Below, piece by piece: positions 1-7,345 of a stretch of 12,240 bases of DNA (positions within the stretch are counted from its first letter, which is position 1; each line of letters opens with the position of its first letter). Below the pieces are notes generated by a model that saw only the letters and a list, made by a program, of their open reading frames with translations, was not told the DNA's origin and did not search any database. Made by a program: the position numbers and the translations under genes. The stretch comes from DATEPR01 sp036503065 (GTDB taxonomy: Bacteria > Actinomycetota > Actinomycetes > Mycobacteriales > Pseudonocardiaceae). Location of the stretch: NCBI GenBank assembly GCA_036503065.1, contig DASXXM010000363.1:1-12240 (forward strand). The letters are read 5' to 3'.

Positions 1-198
1 GTCGCCGCCGTCCAACTCGCCGATCGCGGCTTCCAGCGTGCGCCAGGTCGGATTGTCCGACGCACCGTAGACGTCACCGGACTCGCCGAGATGGAACGGC
101 CCCGCGAACACCGGCGGCGGCAGGAACGGTTGGCCGGCAACCGGTTCTGGCAGGCCGACCCGGCCACACCGGGTGCCGTCGCCCCACTCCGTGCCCAT
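1..198 (-). CDS. Cys/Met metabolism PLP-dependent enzyme (cystathionine gamma-lyase/synthase-like), N-terminal part
   Basis: Only the first 66 residues lie in the window; the gene runs off the left edge. The minus-strand reading begins MGTEWGDGTRCGRVGLPEPV and continues with LPPPVFAGPFHL, YGASDNPTWRTLE and AIGELDGGD. This is the usual start of actinomycete cystathionine gamma-lyase/gamma-synthase proteins: the WGDGTR opening, a proline-rich segment, then a Y-G-x-x-x-NPTW motif that in this fold lies near the active site of the partner subunit. The family uses pyridoxal phosphate to make or cleave cystathionine in methionine/cysteine interconversion. The PLP lysine is outside the window, so the exact reaction cannot be decided. 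ATG 198 was chosen because homology begins there, but no convincing ribosome binding site precedes it. The gene follows gpsA on the same strand after a 355-bp gap, so it is probably a separate transcription unit. Confidence 0.72.
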   Translation of the reverse strand, partial: MGTEWGDGTRCGRVGLPEPVAGQPFLPPPVFAGPFHLGESGDVYGASDNPTWRTLEAAIGELDGGD

Positions 199-553
199 CA
201 GCGCACTTGCCAGCAGTGTGTCAAGCCGCCTGTCCACAGCTTCAGCGGTTGTCCACAGGCAATTGCCAAATCCCCCTTTTGGGGCTTGACAAGAGTAGAT
301 TGGAAATCGGGACGCCCCCGGGAGTGGTGGGGGCTGCCGACATACCTGCTAGGGCGATTTTCGCATGGCCTAGGTCCCGTTCGCAGCTGGGACCGCGAGT
401 TCGTGGGCAGCGGGCGGGCGGCTGTGAAAGGGGAAGCGGGGCACGGGTTTCTCGCCGACGACCGTGGCAACGCCATTGTGTTGAACCACCGACCCCCGGT
501 ATCAATGCGGCTTTGTTCGGGAGTGGTGGCGGTGTCGGCCTGTGGTTGGCCGG
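199..553. other. 355-bp non-coding gap with DnaA-box-like motifs
   Basis: This gap separates the gpsA stop from the start of the PLP-enzyme gene. None of the open frames crossing it looks like a protein. The part nearest the PLP gene (about 230-291) is motif-rich. It holds CTGTCCACA (230-238) and TTGTCCACA (249-257), a perfect 10-bp palindrome GGCAATTGCC (258-267), a CCCC-TTTT-GGGG mini-hairpin (273-284) and a TTGACA at 286-291. I could not pair that TTGACA, or the minus-strand TTGACA at 224-219, with a good -10 box. The remainder (about 300-553) shows no clear terminator or motif. Confidence 0.6.
230..257. promoter_or_regulatory. Pair of DnaA-box-like 9-mers
   Basis: CTGTCCACA at 230-238 and TTGTCCACA at 249-257 are in the same orientation, 19 bp apart. 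TTGTCCACA is the high-GC actinobacterial version of the DnaA box (TTATCCACA in E. coli). They sit about 30-60 bp upstream of the PLP-enzyme ATG at 198. A cluster of two is too small for an origin and dnaA/dnaN are not nearby, so a titration or regulatory role is the most that can be suggested. Confidence 0.4.
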
Positions 554-1561
554 TCACGCGCGCTCGGCTTTCTTCTCCCGGCCCAGCAGTTCGCCGACCA
601 TCCGGCTGGGGTCGGCGCCGTCGTGGCAGACGCGGTGCACCACGTCGGTGATCGGCATCTCCACGCCTGCCATGGCCGCCAGGTCCCGGATGGACGAACA
701 CGACTTCACACCCTCCGCGACCTGGCCTGCCGCTGCCGCCAGCGCGTCGGCCACCGAGCCGCCTGCGCCGAGCCGGGCGCCGAAGGTCCGGTTGCGGGAC
801 AACGGCGACGAGCACGTGGCCACCAGGTCACCCAGCCCGGCCAGGCCGGCGAACGTCAACGGGTCGGCGCCCAGCGCGGCGCCGAGCCGGGCGGTTTCGG
901 CTAGGCCCCTGGTGATCAGGGATGCCGTGGTGTTGTTGCCGTAACCGAGGCCCGTCGCCATGCCGCAGGCCAGCGCGATCACGTTCTTGCACGCGCCGCC
1001 CAACTCGCAGCCGATCACATCCTGGTTGGTGTAGGGACGGAAGTACCGGTTGAAGCTCAGTTTCTGGAGCTCGACGGCACAAGCCTCATCCACGCACGCG
1101 ATCACGGTCGCCGTCGGCTGTTCCTGGGCGACCTCCCGCGCCAGGTTCGGCCCGGACACCACGGCGATCCGCCCGGCCGGCGCCCCGGTCACCTCGCCGA
1201 CGACCTCGCTCATCCGCTTGCCGGAGCCCAGTTCGATGCCCTTGGCCAGGCTGACCAGCGGCGCGCCCGCCGGCAGCATGGGCAGCCAGCCGGTCAGGTT
1301 GGCCCGCAGCGTGTGACTGGGCCCGGCCAGCACGACGACCTCGGCGCCCGCCAGTGCCCGTTCCGGATCGGCGGTCGCGGTCAGGTTGTCCGGCAGCCGG
1401 ATGTCGGGCAGGTACTCGGGATTGACCCGCCGTTCGTTGATGGCCGCCGCGACCTCCGGGCGGCGCGCCCACAGCGTGACCTGGCCGCCGGCGTCCGCGA
1501 GCACCTTGGCGAACGTGGTGCCCCACGAGCCGGCGCCCAGCACCGCGATCCGGGCGGTCAC
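554..1561 (-). CDS. gpsA: NAD(P)-dependent glycerol-3-phosphate dehydrogenase
   Basis: Reduces dihydroxyacetone phosphate to sn-glycerol 3-phosphate in the cytosol, supplying the backbone for phospholipids. The 335-residue product has the family's normal length. Residues 4-19 form the Rossmann dinucleotide-binding start with G9-A-G11-S-W-G14. SLAKG (104-108) and SGPNLA (136-141) are family motifs. The C-terminal catalytic domain carries GGACKNVIALACGMATGLG (188-206), in which K192 is the expected catalytic lysine, followed by NNTTASLITRGLAE. The GTG start at 1561 overlaps the plsC stop by 4 bp (GTGA), indicating translational coupling; the same frame stays open upstream but that part is antisense-like noise. 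M. tuberculosis has the equivalent gpdA2 in the same neighbourhood. No clear terminator is visible downstream. Confidence 0.96.
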   Translation of the reverse strand: MTARIAVLGAGSWGTTFAKVLADAGGQVTLWARRPEVAAAINERRVNPEYLPDIRLPDNLTATADPERALAGAEVVVLAGPSHTLRANLTGWLPMLPAGAPLVSLAKGIELGSGKRMSEVVGEVTGAPAGRIAVVSGPNLAREVAQEQPTATVIACVDEACAVELQKLSFNRYFRPYTNQDVIGCELGGACKNVIALACGMATGLGYGNNTTASLITRGLAETARLGAALGADPLTFAGLAGLGDLVATCSSPLSRNRTFGARLGAGGSVADALAAAAGQVAEGVKSCSSIRDLAAMAGVEMPITDVVHRVCHDGADPSRMVGELLGREKKAERA

Positions 1562-2289
1562 TGCTTCTCCACCGCACGCTTGGGCTTCGTCGGCGCCGGA
1601 CGGAACGGCTTGACCGGCGGCGTCTCGCCGCGGACCTGGGCGACGAGCGCGGTGACCTCGCCCATCAGCAGGTCGGTGACCTCGCGCATGTCCCGCTGGC
1701 CGACCGGCTTGCCCCGGTACGCGGACAGGTCGGCCGGCTCGCCGACGACGGTGACCACGTCGTGCCGGGGGAACGGGCGGAACTTCCGGTGGTAGCCGTC
1801 CAGGATGTCCCTGGTCCCCCACCGGCCGATCGGGATCACCGGCACGTCGTTGTCCAGCGCGAGCCGGGCCACGCCGGTGCGGGCGTACATCGGCCAGCCG
1901 TCCGGGTCCTTGCTGATGGTGCCCTCCGGGTAGATCAGCACCATCTTGCCATCGGCCAGCGCCTCGTTGGCCGCGCGCAGGCTGTCCTTGGCGTCGGCGG
2001 AGCCGCGGAAGACCGGGATCTGGCCCGACCCGTAGAGGACCTGTTTGAGCAGGAACGGCTTGAACAGCGAGTCCTTGGCCAGGAAGCGCGGCACCCGGCG
2101 CAGCTTGTGCACGAACACCGCGTCGTACATCGGGTCGAGGTGGGACACGTGGTTGAGCACCAGGATCGCGCCGCCGTGCCGGGGGATCCGATCCGTGCCC
2201 CGATTCTCCCGCCGTGCCAGGATCCGGCACAGCGGGTAGAAGAACGCCGCCGCGAACAAGACCCAGAAGCCACTCTTCTCCCGCGCCAC
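1558..2289 (-). CDS. plsC: 1-acyl-sn-glycerol-3-phosphate acyltransferase (PlsC family)
   Basis: A membrane-associated acyltransferase expected to acylate lysophosphatidic acid to phosphatidic acid, the step after glycerol-3-phosphate acylation. The 243-residue protein has a hydrophobic N-terminal segment (about 8-24), the catalytic motif NHVSHLD with H47 and D52, FRG at 94-96 for substrate binding, YPEGT at 120-124 and VPVIPIG near 149-155. The tail after about 220 is lysine/proline-rich. The chosen GTG start at 2289 has AAGGAG five bases upstream; the frame is open to an ATG at 2409, but that extension is not conserved-looking and would fill most of the divergent spacer. The 4-bp overlap with gpsA links the two reactions: GpsA makes glycerol 3-phosphate and PlsC works further down the same pathway. 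The exact acyl acceptor is inferred from the family. Confidence 0.9.
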   Translation of the reverse strand: MAREKSGFWVLFAAAFFYPLCRILARRENRGTDRIPRHGGAILVLNHVSHLDPMYDAVFVHKLRRVPRFLAKDSLFKPFLLKQVLYGSGQIPVFRGSADAKDSLRAANEALADGKMVLIYPEGTISKDPDGWPMYARTGVARLALDNDVPVIPIGRWGTRDILDGYHRKFRPFPRHDVVTVVGEPADLSAYRGKPVGQRDMREVTDLLMGEVTALVAQVRGETPPVKPFRPAPTKPKRAVEKQ

Positions 2290-2413
2290 GACCACTCCTT
2301 CCAGGTATTCCGTTCCGTTGTCCAGCACGTATCGTGCCGTGAGTCTTCCCGCCCGGTCCGTCCAGGTCCAGCCCGCGCGACACCGGCCCCGGCGACGGAG
2401 GGCCGACATCGGG

Positions 2414-2426
2414 CAGTATTGGCGAC
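2414..2426 (+). promoter_or_regulatory. Possible leaderless -10 element of cofC
   Basis: CAGTAT (2414-2419) lies seven bases before the GTG start of cofC, the distance at which a -10 box places transcription start on the start codon. No Shine-Dalgarno is present. No good -35 was found. Confidence 0.4.
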
Positions 2427-3074
2427 GTGGCCGAACGAGTGGACCTGGTGATCACGGTCAAGGCGCTGTCGCTGGCCAAGTCCCGGCTGCTGGGCGCGGC
2501 GGACCAGGGAATCGGCGACCGGGCCGCACACGAGGCGCTGGTACTGGCCCTGGTCCGGGACACCGCGGCCGCCGCGTCGGCCGCGCAGAACGTGCGTCGA
2601 GTGCTGGTCGTCACATCGGACCCGACGGTGGCCGGCGTGCTGGCCGCCGACGGCGTCGCGACCACGCCGGACCGGCCCGACCGCGGCCTGAACGCGGCCT
2701 TCGCCTATGGCGCCGACCTGCTGCTGGGCGCGGACCCGCTGGCCAGGGTCGGCGCGCTCCAGTCCGACCTGCCCGCCCTGCGATCCGACGAGCTGGCCAC
2801 GGCACTGGCCGAAGCGGACGGCCGCCGGGCGTTCTGCGCGGACCGGCAGGCCACCGGCACGACGTTGCTGTTGGCCGCGGCGGGCCGCCCGCTCGACCCG
2901 CGCTTCGGCGTCGGCTCGGCCGCCGCGCACGCCGCGTCCGGCGCGGTCACGATCGGCACCGACCTGCCGACGCTGCGCTGCGACGTGGACACCACGGCCG
3001 ACCTGACCGTGGCCTGCGCGCTCGGACTCGGCGGCCACACGGCGGCGCTGGTCTGCGTCCCGACCATCTGCTGA
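2427..3074 (+). CDS. cofC: 2-phospho-L-lactate/phosphoenolpyruvate guanylyltransferase (F420 biosynthesis)
   Basis: CofC (FbiD in mycobacteria) transfers GMP from GTP to 2-phospho-L-lactate or, in mycobacteria, to phosphoenolpyruvate, making the activated side-chain donor for coenzyme F420. The 215-residue protein starts with DLVITVKALSLAKSRLL (6-22), the nucleotidyltransferase A-type start with the KSRL phosphate-binding motif. It continues with VLVVTSDP (59-66), GLNAAFAYG (87-95), QSDLPALR (112-119), DRQATGTTLLLA (139-150), FGVGSAAAH (160-168) and the family-typical end PTLRCDVDT (181-189). GTG 2427 fits the homology. It is divergent from plsC across a 137-bp spacer and 72 bp upstream of ppk, exactly as Rv2983-Rv2984. 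An LLM-class oxidoreductase that may use F420 lies about 3.9 kb away. The mycobacterial symbol would be fbiD. Confidence 0.92.
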   Translation: MAERVDLVITVKALSLAKSRLLGAADQGIGDRAAHEALVLALVRDTAAAASAAQNVRRVLVVTSDPTVAGVLAADGVATTPDRPDRGLNAAFAYGADLLLGADPLARVGALQSDLPALRSDELATALAEADGRRAFCADRQATGTTLLLAAAGRPLDPRFGVGSAAAHAASGAVTIGTDLPTLRCDVDTTADLTVACALGLGGHTAALVCVPTIC

Positions 3075-3134
3075 TCATCTTGTGTTTCACTCGGCGGGGC
3101 CAGACGGCCCAGTCGTAAACACAGGCTGATCGGG

Positions 3135-3146
3135 GACAATGCAGAC
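3135..3146 (+). promoter_or_regulatory. Possible leaderless -10 element of ppk
   Basis: GACAAT (3135-3140) ends six bases before the GTG of ppk, with no Shine-Dalgarno between, so the transcript may begin at the start codon. The -35 region is weak. A short GGGCC/GGCCC hairpin at 3097-3110 lies in the cofC-ppk spacer and is too short to call a terminator. Confidence 0.4.
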
Positions 3147-5336
3147 GTGACCGAGTCAGCAAGCACCCGAGGACGACGTACCAGGACGCCGGCTCCGACG
3201 GAGACCGTCGAGGAACCGGAGCCGCGCGGCATGCCGGTGGCCCCGCCCGCCGCCACCACCGAGGCGGTGCTGCTGGCCGCCGACCTGCCGGACGACCGCT
3301 ACTTCAACCGGGAGCTGTCCTGGCTCGACTGGAACGCCCGCGTGCTCGCGCTGGCCGAGGACCCCTCCCAGCCACTGCTGGAGCGGGCCAAGTTCCTCGC
3401 CATCTTCGCGTCCAACCTGGACGAGTTCTACATGGTGCGGGTGGCCGGGCTGAAACGCCGTGACGAGACGGGTCTCTCGGTGCGCAGCGCGGACGGCCTC
3501 ACCCCGCGGGAACAGCTGGCCTACATCGCCAAGCGCAACCAGGAACTGGTGCAGCAGCACGCCACCGTCTTCCTGGACCACCTGCGACCGGAACTGGCCG
3601 CGCACGGCATCGAGCTGGTCAGCTGGGACGACCTGACCGACGGCGACCGGCTGCGGCTGTCCAACTACTTCTCCGACCAGGTGTTCCCGGTGCTCACCCC
3701 GCTCGCGGTGGATCCGTCGCACCCGTTCCCCTACATCTCGGGGCTGTCGCTCAACCTCGCGGTCACCGTGTACGACCCGGTCAACGGCACGCGCCACTTC
3801 GCCAGGGTGAAGGTGCCCGACAACGTGCCGCGACTGATCCGCGTCGAAGCCGACCGCACCGGGAACGCGGCCACGTTCCTGCCGATGGAGGAACTGATCG
3901 CCAACCACCTCGGCGAGCTGTTCGACGGGATGGAAGTCACCGAGTGGCACGTCTTCCGGGTCACCCGCAACGCCGACTTCGAGGTCGACGAGGACCGGGA
4001 CGAGGACCTGTTGCAGGCGCTGGAACGCGAGCTCGCGCAGCGCCGGTTCGGCCTGCCGGTGCGGCTGGAGGTCGGTGAGGACATGACCGACGACATGCAG
4101 GAGCTGCTGCTGCGCGAGATGGAGGTGAACTCCGCCGACGTGGTGGTGGTGCGCGGCCCGCTGGACCTGTCGTGCCTGTGGCAGCTCTACGCGGTGGACC
4201 GCAGGGACCTGAAGGACCCGCCGTTCGTGCCGGCGACGCACCCGGCCTTCGCCGAGCGGGAGACGCCCAAGAGCGTGTTCGCCACGCTGCGCGAGGGCGA
4301 CGTGCTGGTGCACCACCCGTACGATTCGTTCTCCACGAGCGTGCAGCGTTTCATCGAGCAGGCCGCGGCCGATCCCCTGGTGCTGGCCATCAAGCAGACC
4401 CTGTATCGCACGTCCGGCGACTCGCCGATCGTGGACGCGCTGATCGCCGCGGCCGAGGCCGGCAAGCAGGTCGTCGCGCTGGTGGAGATCAAGGCGCGGT
4501 TCGACGAGCAGGCGAACATCAAGTGGGCCAGGGCGTTGGAGAAGGCGGGCGTGCACGTGGTCTACGGCCTGATCGGGTTGAAGACGCACTGCAAGGTGTC
4601 GCTGGTGGTGCGGCAGGAGGGTTCCGTCATCCGGCGCTACTGCCACGTCGGCACCGGCAACTACAACCCGAAGACCGCGCGGCTGTACGAGGACATCGGC
4701 CTGCTCACCGCGGAGCCGACGATCGGCGCCGACCTGACCGACCTGTTCAACGTGCTGACCGGCTACTCGCGACAGACCAGGTACAACAACCTCCTGGTGG
4801 CACCGCAGGGCGTCCGCCGCGGCATCGTGGACCGGATCGAGCGCGAGGTCGAACACGCCGCCGCCGGCCGCCCGGCGGGCATCCGCATCAAGGTGAACTC
4901 GTTGGTGGACGAACAGGTCATCGACGCGCTCTACCGGGCGTCGCAGTCCGGCGTCGAGGTGGACATCGTGGTGCGCGGCATCTGTTCGCTGCGACCCGGA
5001 CAGCCCGGGCTGTCCGAACGGATCCGGGTCCGCTCGATCCTGGGCCGGTTCCTCGAGCACTCCAGGCTGTTCCAGTTCGTCGGGTCCGGCGAGCTGTGGC
5101 TGGGCAGCGCCGACATGATGCACCGCAACCTCGATCGCCGCGTCGAAGTGCTGGTCCGGGTGAAGGAACCTAAGCTGGCCGCACAGGTGGCCTCGATCCT
5201 GGACTCCGCGCTGGATCCGGCGACCCGCTGCTGGGTGCTGCACGCGGACGGCCAATGGCAGCCGTGGCCCGCGGACGGTTCCCGGGTTCGCGATCACCAG
5301 GTCGAGATGATGAGGCGGCACGCGAGCAAGGAATAA
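3147..5336 (+). CDS. ppk: Polyphosphate kinase 1
   Basis: PPK1 reversibly polymerises the gamma-phosphate of ATP into inorganic polyphosphate. The 729-residue protein is full length. A low-complexity, Pro/Thr/Glu-rich N-terminus (about 1-45) precedes the N domain beginning YFNRELSWLDWNARVLALAE near 52, followed by FASNLDEFYMVRVAG. The catalytic core has HHPYDSFSTSVQRFI, AIKQTLYRTSGDSPIV and VALVEIKARFDEQANI. H481 (in GLKTHCK) corresponds to the histidine autophosphorylated in the E. coli enzyme, and H500 lies in CHVGTGNYNPKTA; the 19-residue spacing is the same as in E. coli. The second phospholipase-D-like half has H638 in LEHSRLF and GSADMMHRNLDRRVEVL. All catalytic features look intact. 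Start GTG 3147 fits; no ribosome binding site is visible. It sits directly before mutT1, as in mycobacteria. Confidence 0.97.
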   Translation: MTESASTRGRRTRTPAPTETVEEPEPRGMPVAPPAATTEAVLLAADLPDDRYFNRELSWLDWNARVLALAEDPSQPLLERAKFLAIFASNLDEFYMVRVAGLKRRDETGLSVRSADGLTPREQLAYIAKRNQELVQQHATVFLDHLRPELAAHGIELVSWDDLTDGDRLRLSNYFSDQVFPVLTPLAVDPSHPFPYISGLSLNLAVTVYDPVNGTRHFARVKVPDNVPRLIRVEADRTGNAATFLPMEELIANHLGELFDGMEVTEWHVFRVTRNADFEVDEDRDEDLLQALERELAQRRFGLPVRLEVGEDMTDDMQELLLREMEVNSADVVVVRGPLDLSCLWQLYAVDRRDLKDPPFVPATHPAFAERETPKSVFATLREGDVLVHHPYDSFSTSVQRFIEQAAADPLVLAIKQTLYRTSGDSPIVDALIAAAEAGKQVVALVEIKARFDEQANIKWARALEKAGVHVVYGLIGLKTHCKVSLVVRQEGSVIRRYCHVGTGNYNPKTARLYEDIGLLTAEPTIGADLTDLFNVLTGYSRQTRYNNLLVAPQGVRRGIVDRIEREVEHAAAGRPAGIRIKVNSLVDEQVIDALYRASQSGVEVDIVVRGICSLRPGQPGLSERIRVRSILGRFLEHSRLFQFVGSGELWLGSADMMHRNLDRRVEVLVRVKEPKLAAQVASILDSALDPATRCWVLHADGQWQPWPADGSRVRDHQVEMMRRHASKE

Positions 5337-5378
5337 CAGCAAGGCACAACACAGCACAGAAAAGCTAGGAATAGCACA

Positions 5379-5399
5379 ATGAGCGGACCGACCCGGTGA
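5379..5399 (+). other. Possible six-codon leader ORF ahead of mutT1
   Basis: An ATG at 5379 with AGGA eight bases upstream opens a tiny frame (MSGPTR, then TGA at 5397-5399) ending seven bases before the TTG start of mutT1. It has a better initiation signal than mutT1 itself, so translational coupling is possible. It could equally be chance. The surrounding 5337-5382 stretch is unusually A-rich for this genome. Confidence 0.25.
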
Positions 5400-5406
5400 C
5401 AACGCC

Positions 5407-6351
5407 TTGACCGAGGCGCTCGCGCCGGTCGCGGTGCGCGCGTCCGGCACCGTGTTGTGGCGGCGCAATCGTTCTCGGGCCATGGGGGTCGAGGTCGCCG
5501 TGGTGCACCGGCCGGAACTGGCGGACTGGTCGCTGCCCAAGGGCAAGTGCGAGCCCGGCGAGACGGCGGCCGCGTGCGCGGTGCGGGAAACCTGGGAGGA
5601 GACCGGCTTCCGGCCGGTACTGGTCCGTCCGCTGGGCGAGATCGCCTACCACGTCACCCACCCGGTGGCCGGACGCAAGGTGGTCCGCTACTTCTCCGGT
5701 CGCGCCGACGACGCGACGTTCCAGACCAATGCCGAGGTGGACGAGCTGCGCTGGCTGCGGCCGGACAGGGCCGCCGAACTGCTCACGTACCCGGGCGACC
5801 GCGACGTGCTCGACCGGTTCACCGCGCTGCCGGCCAACACCCGGACGGTGCTGCTGGTGCGCCACGCCAAGGCGGGCCGCAAGTCGGAGTGGCCAGGTCC
5901 GGACGACGAACGGCCGCTCAGCCCGGCAGGCCGGACGCAGGCCGCCGCACTGCGCGCGCTGCTGCCGTTGTTCGCACCCGCGCGGGTGTACGCGGCGGAC
6001 CGGGCCCGCTGCGTGGAAACGGTGGCGGGCCTGGCAAACGATCTCGGCGTGCCGGTGGGCATCGAGCCACTGCTCACCGAGGAGGCGTTCGGGTACGACC
6101 CGGTCGCCGCCACCCGCAGGCTGGACATCGTCGCGCGCCGCCACGGCGTGCCGGTGGTGTGCGGCCAGGGCGGCGCGATTCCCGGCATGATCCGCAGGCT
6201 GGCCGCGCGATCCGGACTCGCGATGGGAAACGTGCCGTGCAAGAAGGGCAGCGTCTGGGTGCTGTCGTTCCATCCGGCGAAGCCGCACCAGTTGGTCGCG
6301 GCCGACTACGTTCCCACCGCGCTGCCGCCCCCGCCGCCGACGCCGTCATGA
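5407..6351 (+). CDS. mutT1: Nudix hydrolase with C-terminal histidine phosphatase domain (MutT1-like)
   Basis: A two-domain enzyme of 314 residues, the size of mycobacterial MutT1 (Rv2985), which sanitises 8-oxo-GTP/dGTP and hydrolyses diadenosine polyphosphates. The Nudix box is perfect: G46-x5-E52-x7-R60-E61-x2-E64-E65-x-G67-F68 within GKCEPGETAAACAVRETW and what follows. Downstream comes a SixA/phosphoglycerate-mutase-like histidine phosphatase domain starting TVLLVRHAKAG, with R152-H153 as the catalytic pair. It continues with LSPAGRTQAAAL and ends near VLSFHPAKPHQLVAADYVP. TTG 5407 is taken as start because conserved sequence begins about ten residues later and no in-frame ATG/GTG fits upstream; this start is uncertain and lacks a clear ribosome binding site. 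The stop interlocks with that of the convergent LLM gene. It follows ppk by 70 bp, probably in one operon. Confidence 0.93.
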   Translation: MTEALAPVAVRASGTVLWRRNRSRAMGVEVAVVHRPELADWSLPKGKCEPGETAAACAVRETWEETGFRPVLVRPLGEIAYHVTHPVAGRKVVRYFSGRADDATFQTNAEVDELRWLRPDRAAELLTYPGDRDVLDRFTALPANTRTVLLVRHAKAGRKSEWPGPDDERPLSPAGRTQAAALRALLPLFAPARVYAADRARCVETVAGLANDLGVPVGIEPLLTEEAFGYDPVAATRRLDIVARRHGVPVVCGQGGAIPGMIRRLAARSGLAMGNVPCKKGSVWVLSFHPAKPHQLVAADYVPTALPPPPPTPS

Positions 6352-7245
6352 CGGCGCGAGTGCCGCCATCATCTCGGTGACCGCCGTCAGCGCGATCTCC
6401 GGCGGTACGTCCGCGCCGGTGATCGTGGGGTCGAAGTTCGGGTCGTAGAACAGCTCCGTGACGCCCTGCTCGGCCAGCCAGGCGGTGCCACTTCGGATCC
6501 GCGGGAAGGAACCGCTCAGCGGCGAATCCGGCCCGTGTACGGGGCCGCCCAACGCGACCCGGCAGACGAACCGGAGCGCGTCGGGATCACGCCCGGCGTC
6601 CAGCGCCGCCCGCCGGACCGTCTCGATGGCCGGGCGCAACAGGTGCGGGGCATGGCCACTGGCGCTGACCCAGCCGTCGGCCAGGCGTCCCGCGCGCCGC
6701 AGCGCGGCGTCGCTCGCGCCGCCCAACAGGATCGGCGGGCGCGGCCGCTGCACCGGTGTCGGCGTCATGAACACCTCCGGCAACTGATAGAACTCGCCGT
6801 CGAACGGCCCGGCGTGCCCGGTCCACAACGCGGTGAGCACGGCAAGAAACTCCTGCGCCCTGGCCCCCCGACGCGCTGTCGACACACCGGACGCGGCGAA
6901 CTCGGCCGGCATCCAGCCAAGCCCCAGCCCCAGATCCAGGCGCCCGTGCGAGATCCGGTCCAACGTCGCGGTCTGCTTGGCCAGCAGGGCCGGTGAGACG
7001 AACGGCAGGTTCAGCACGGCCACCCCGAGCCGCACGGTGCTGGTGTGGCCGGCCAGGTAGGCCATGGTGAGCAACGGGTCGGGCACGTTGCGGTAGCCGG
7101 TGTCGTTCGGATCCGCCGGATTCAGGATGCGCTGCAACGTCCACAGCGACTGGTAGCCGAGCTGTTCCGCCAGCCGGGCCACCTGGAGTTGGTTCTCCAC
7201 CGTGGCCCAAGGCCCGGCAACAGGCACCGCGAAACCAATGCGCAC
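6346..7245 (-). CDS. LLM-class (luciferase-like, probably F420-dependent) oxidoreductase
   Basis: The 299-residue protein belongs to the bacterial-luciferase-like TIM-barrel superfamily. It begins MRIGFAVPVAGPWATVENQ, then LAEQLGYQSLW, GHTSTVRLGVAVLNLPF, LDRISHGRLDLGLGLGW (cofactor-pocket region), PPILLGGASDAALRRAGRLADGW and a C-terminal domain ending near TEMMAALAPS. Members use reduced F420 or FMN to reduce or oxidise varied substrates; the specific substrate cannot be read here. F420 use is inferred from actinobacterial relatives and from cofC in the same neighbourhood. The start is GTG 7245, preceded by AGGAG five bases upstream; the frame is open further upstream without support. It overlaps mutT1 by 6 bp, tail to tail. 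In the remembered M. tuberculosis order no LLM gene lies between mutT1 and hupB, so it is probably a lineage-specific insertion. Confidence 0.85.
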   Translation of the reverse strand: MRIGFAVPVAGPWATVENQLQVARLAEQLGYQSLWTLQRILNPADPNDTGYRNVPDPLLTMAYLAGHTSTVRLGVAVLNLPFVSPALLAKQTATLDRISHGRLDLGLGLGWMPAEFAASGVSTARRGARAQEFLAVLTALWTGHAGPFDGEFYQLPEVFMTPTPVQRPRPPILLGGASDAALRRAGRLADGWVSASGHAPHLLRPAIETVRRAALDAGRDPDALRFVCRVALGGPVHGPDSPLSGSFPRIRSGTAWLAEQGVTELFYDPNFDPTITGADVPPEIALTAVTEMMAALAPS

Positions 7246-7345
7246 GACTACTCCTGACGCGAGGCAGGACACACGAACAGACCAACCCAACCACAACGGT
7301 CCAGCCACGGCGTCTTCTCCCCGGAACGAAGCGAATCCAGAGGAG

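Noticed and set aside
284..301. Promoter from TTGACA at 286-291 on the plus strand
   Set aside because: No acceptable -10 at 16-19 bp and no plus-strand gene downstream.
242..505. An 87-residue minus-strand frame in the gpsA-PLP gene gap
   Set aside because: No ribosome binding site, arginine/proline-rich composition typical of random GC frames, and no recognisable family.
554..2665. A 703-residue minus-strand open frame spanning gpsA, plsC and beyond
   Set aside because: Only the last 335 residues are GpsA. The upstream part is a frame-shifted reading of plsC and cofC, open because of high GC.
3081..3096. PhoP (Pho-box) site upstream of ppk
   Set aside because: Only one loose GTTTCAC-like unit is visible. 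A Pho box needs direct repeats at 11-bp spacing.
3156..5546. A 796-residue minus-strand frame opposite ppk
   Set aside because: It is an antisense reading of the ppk codons, rich in H, R, V, Q and D with no domain; ppk on the plus strand has every expected motif.
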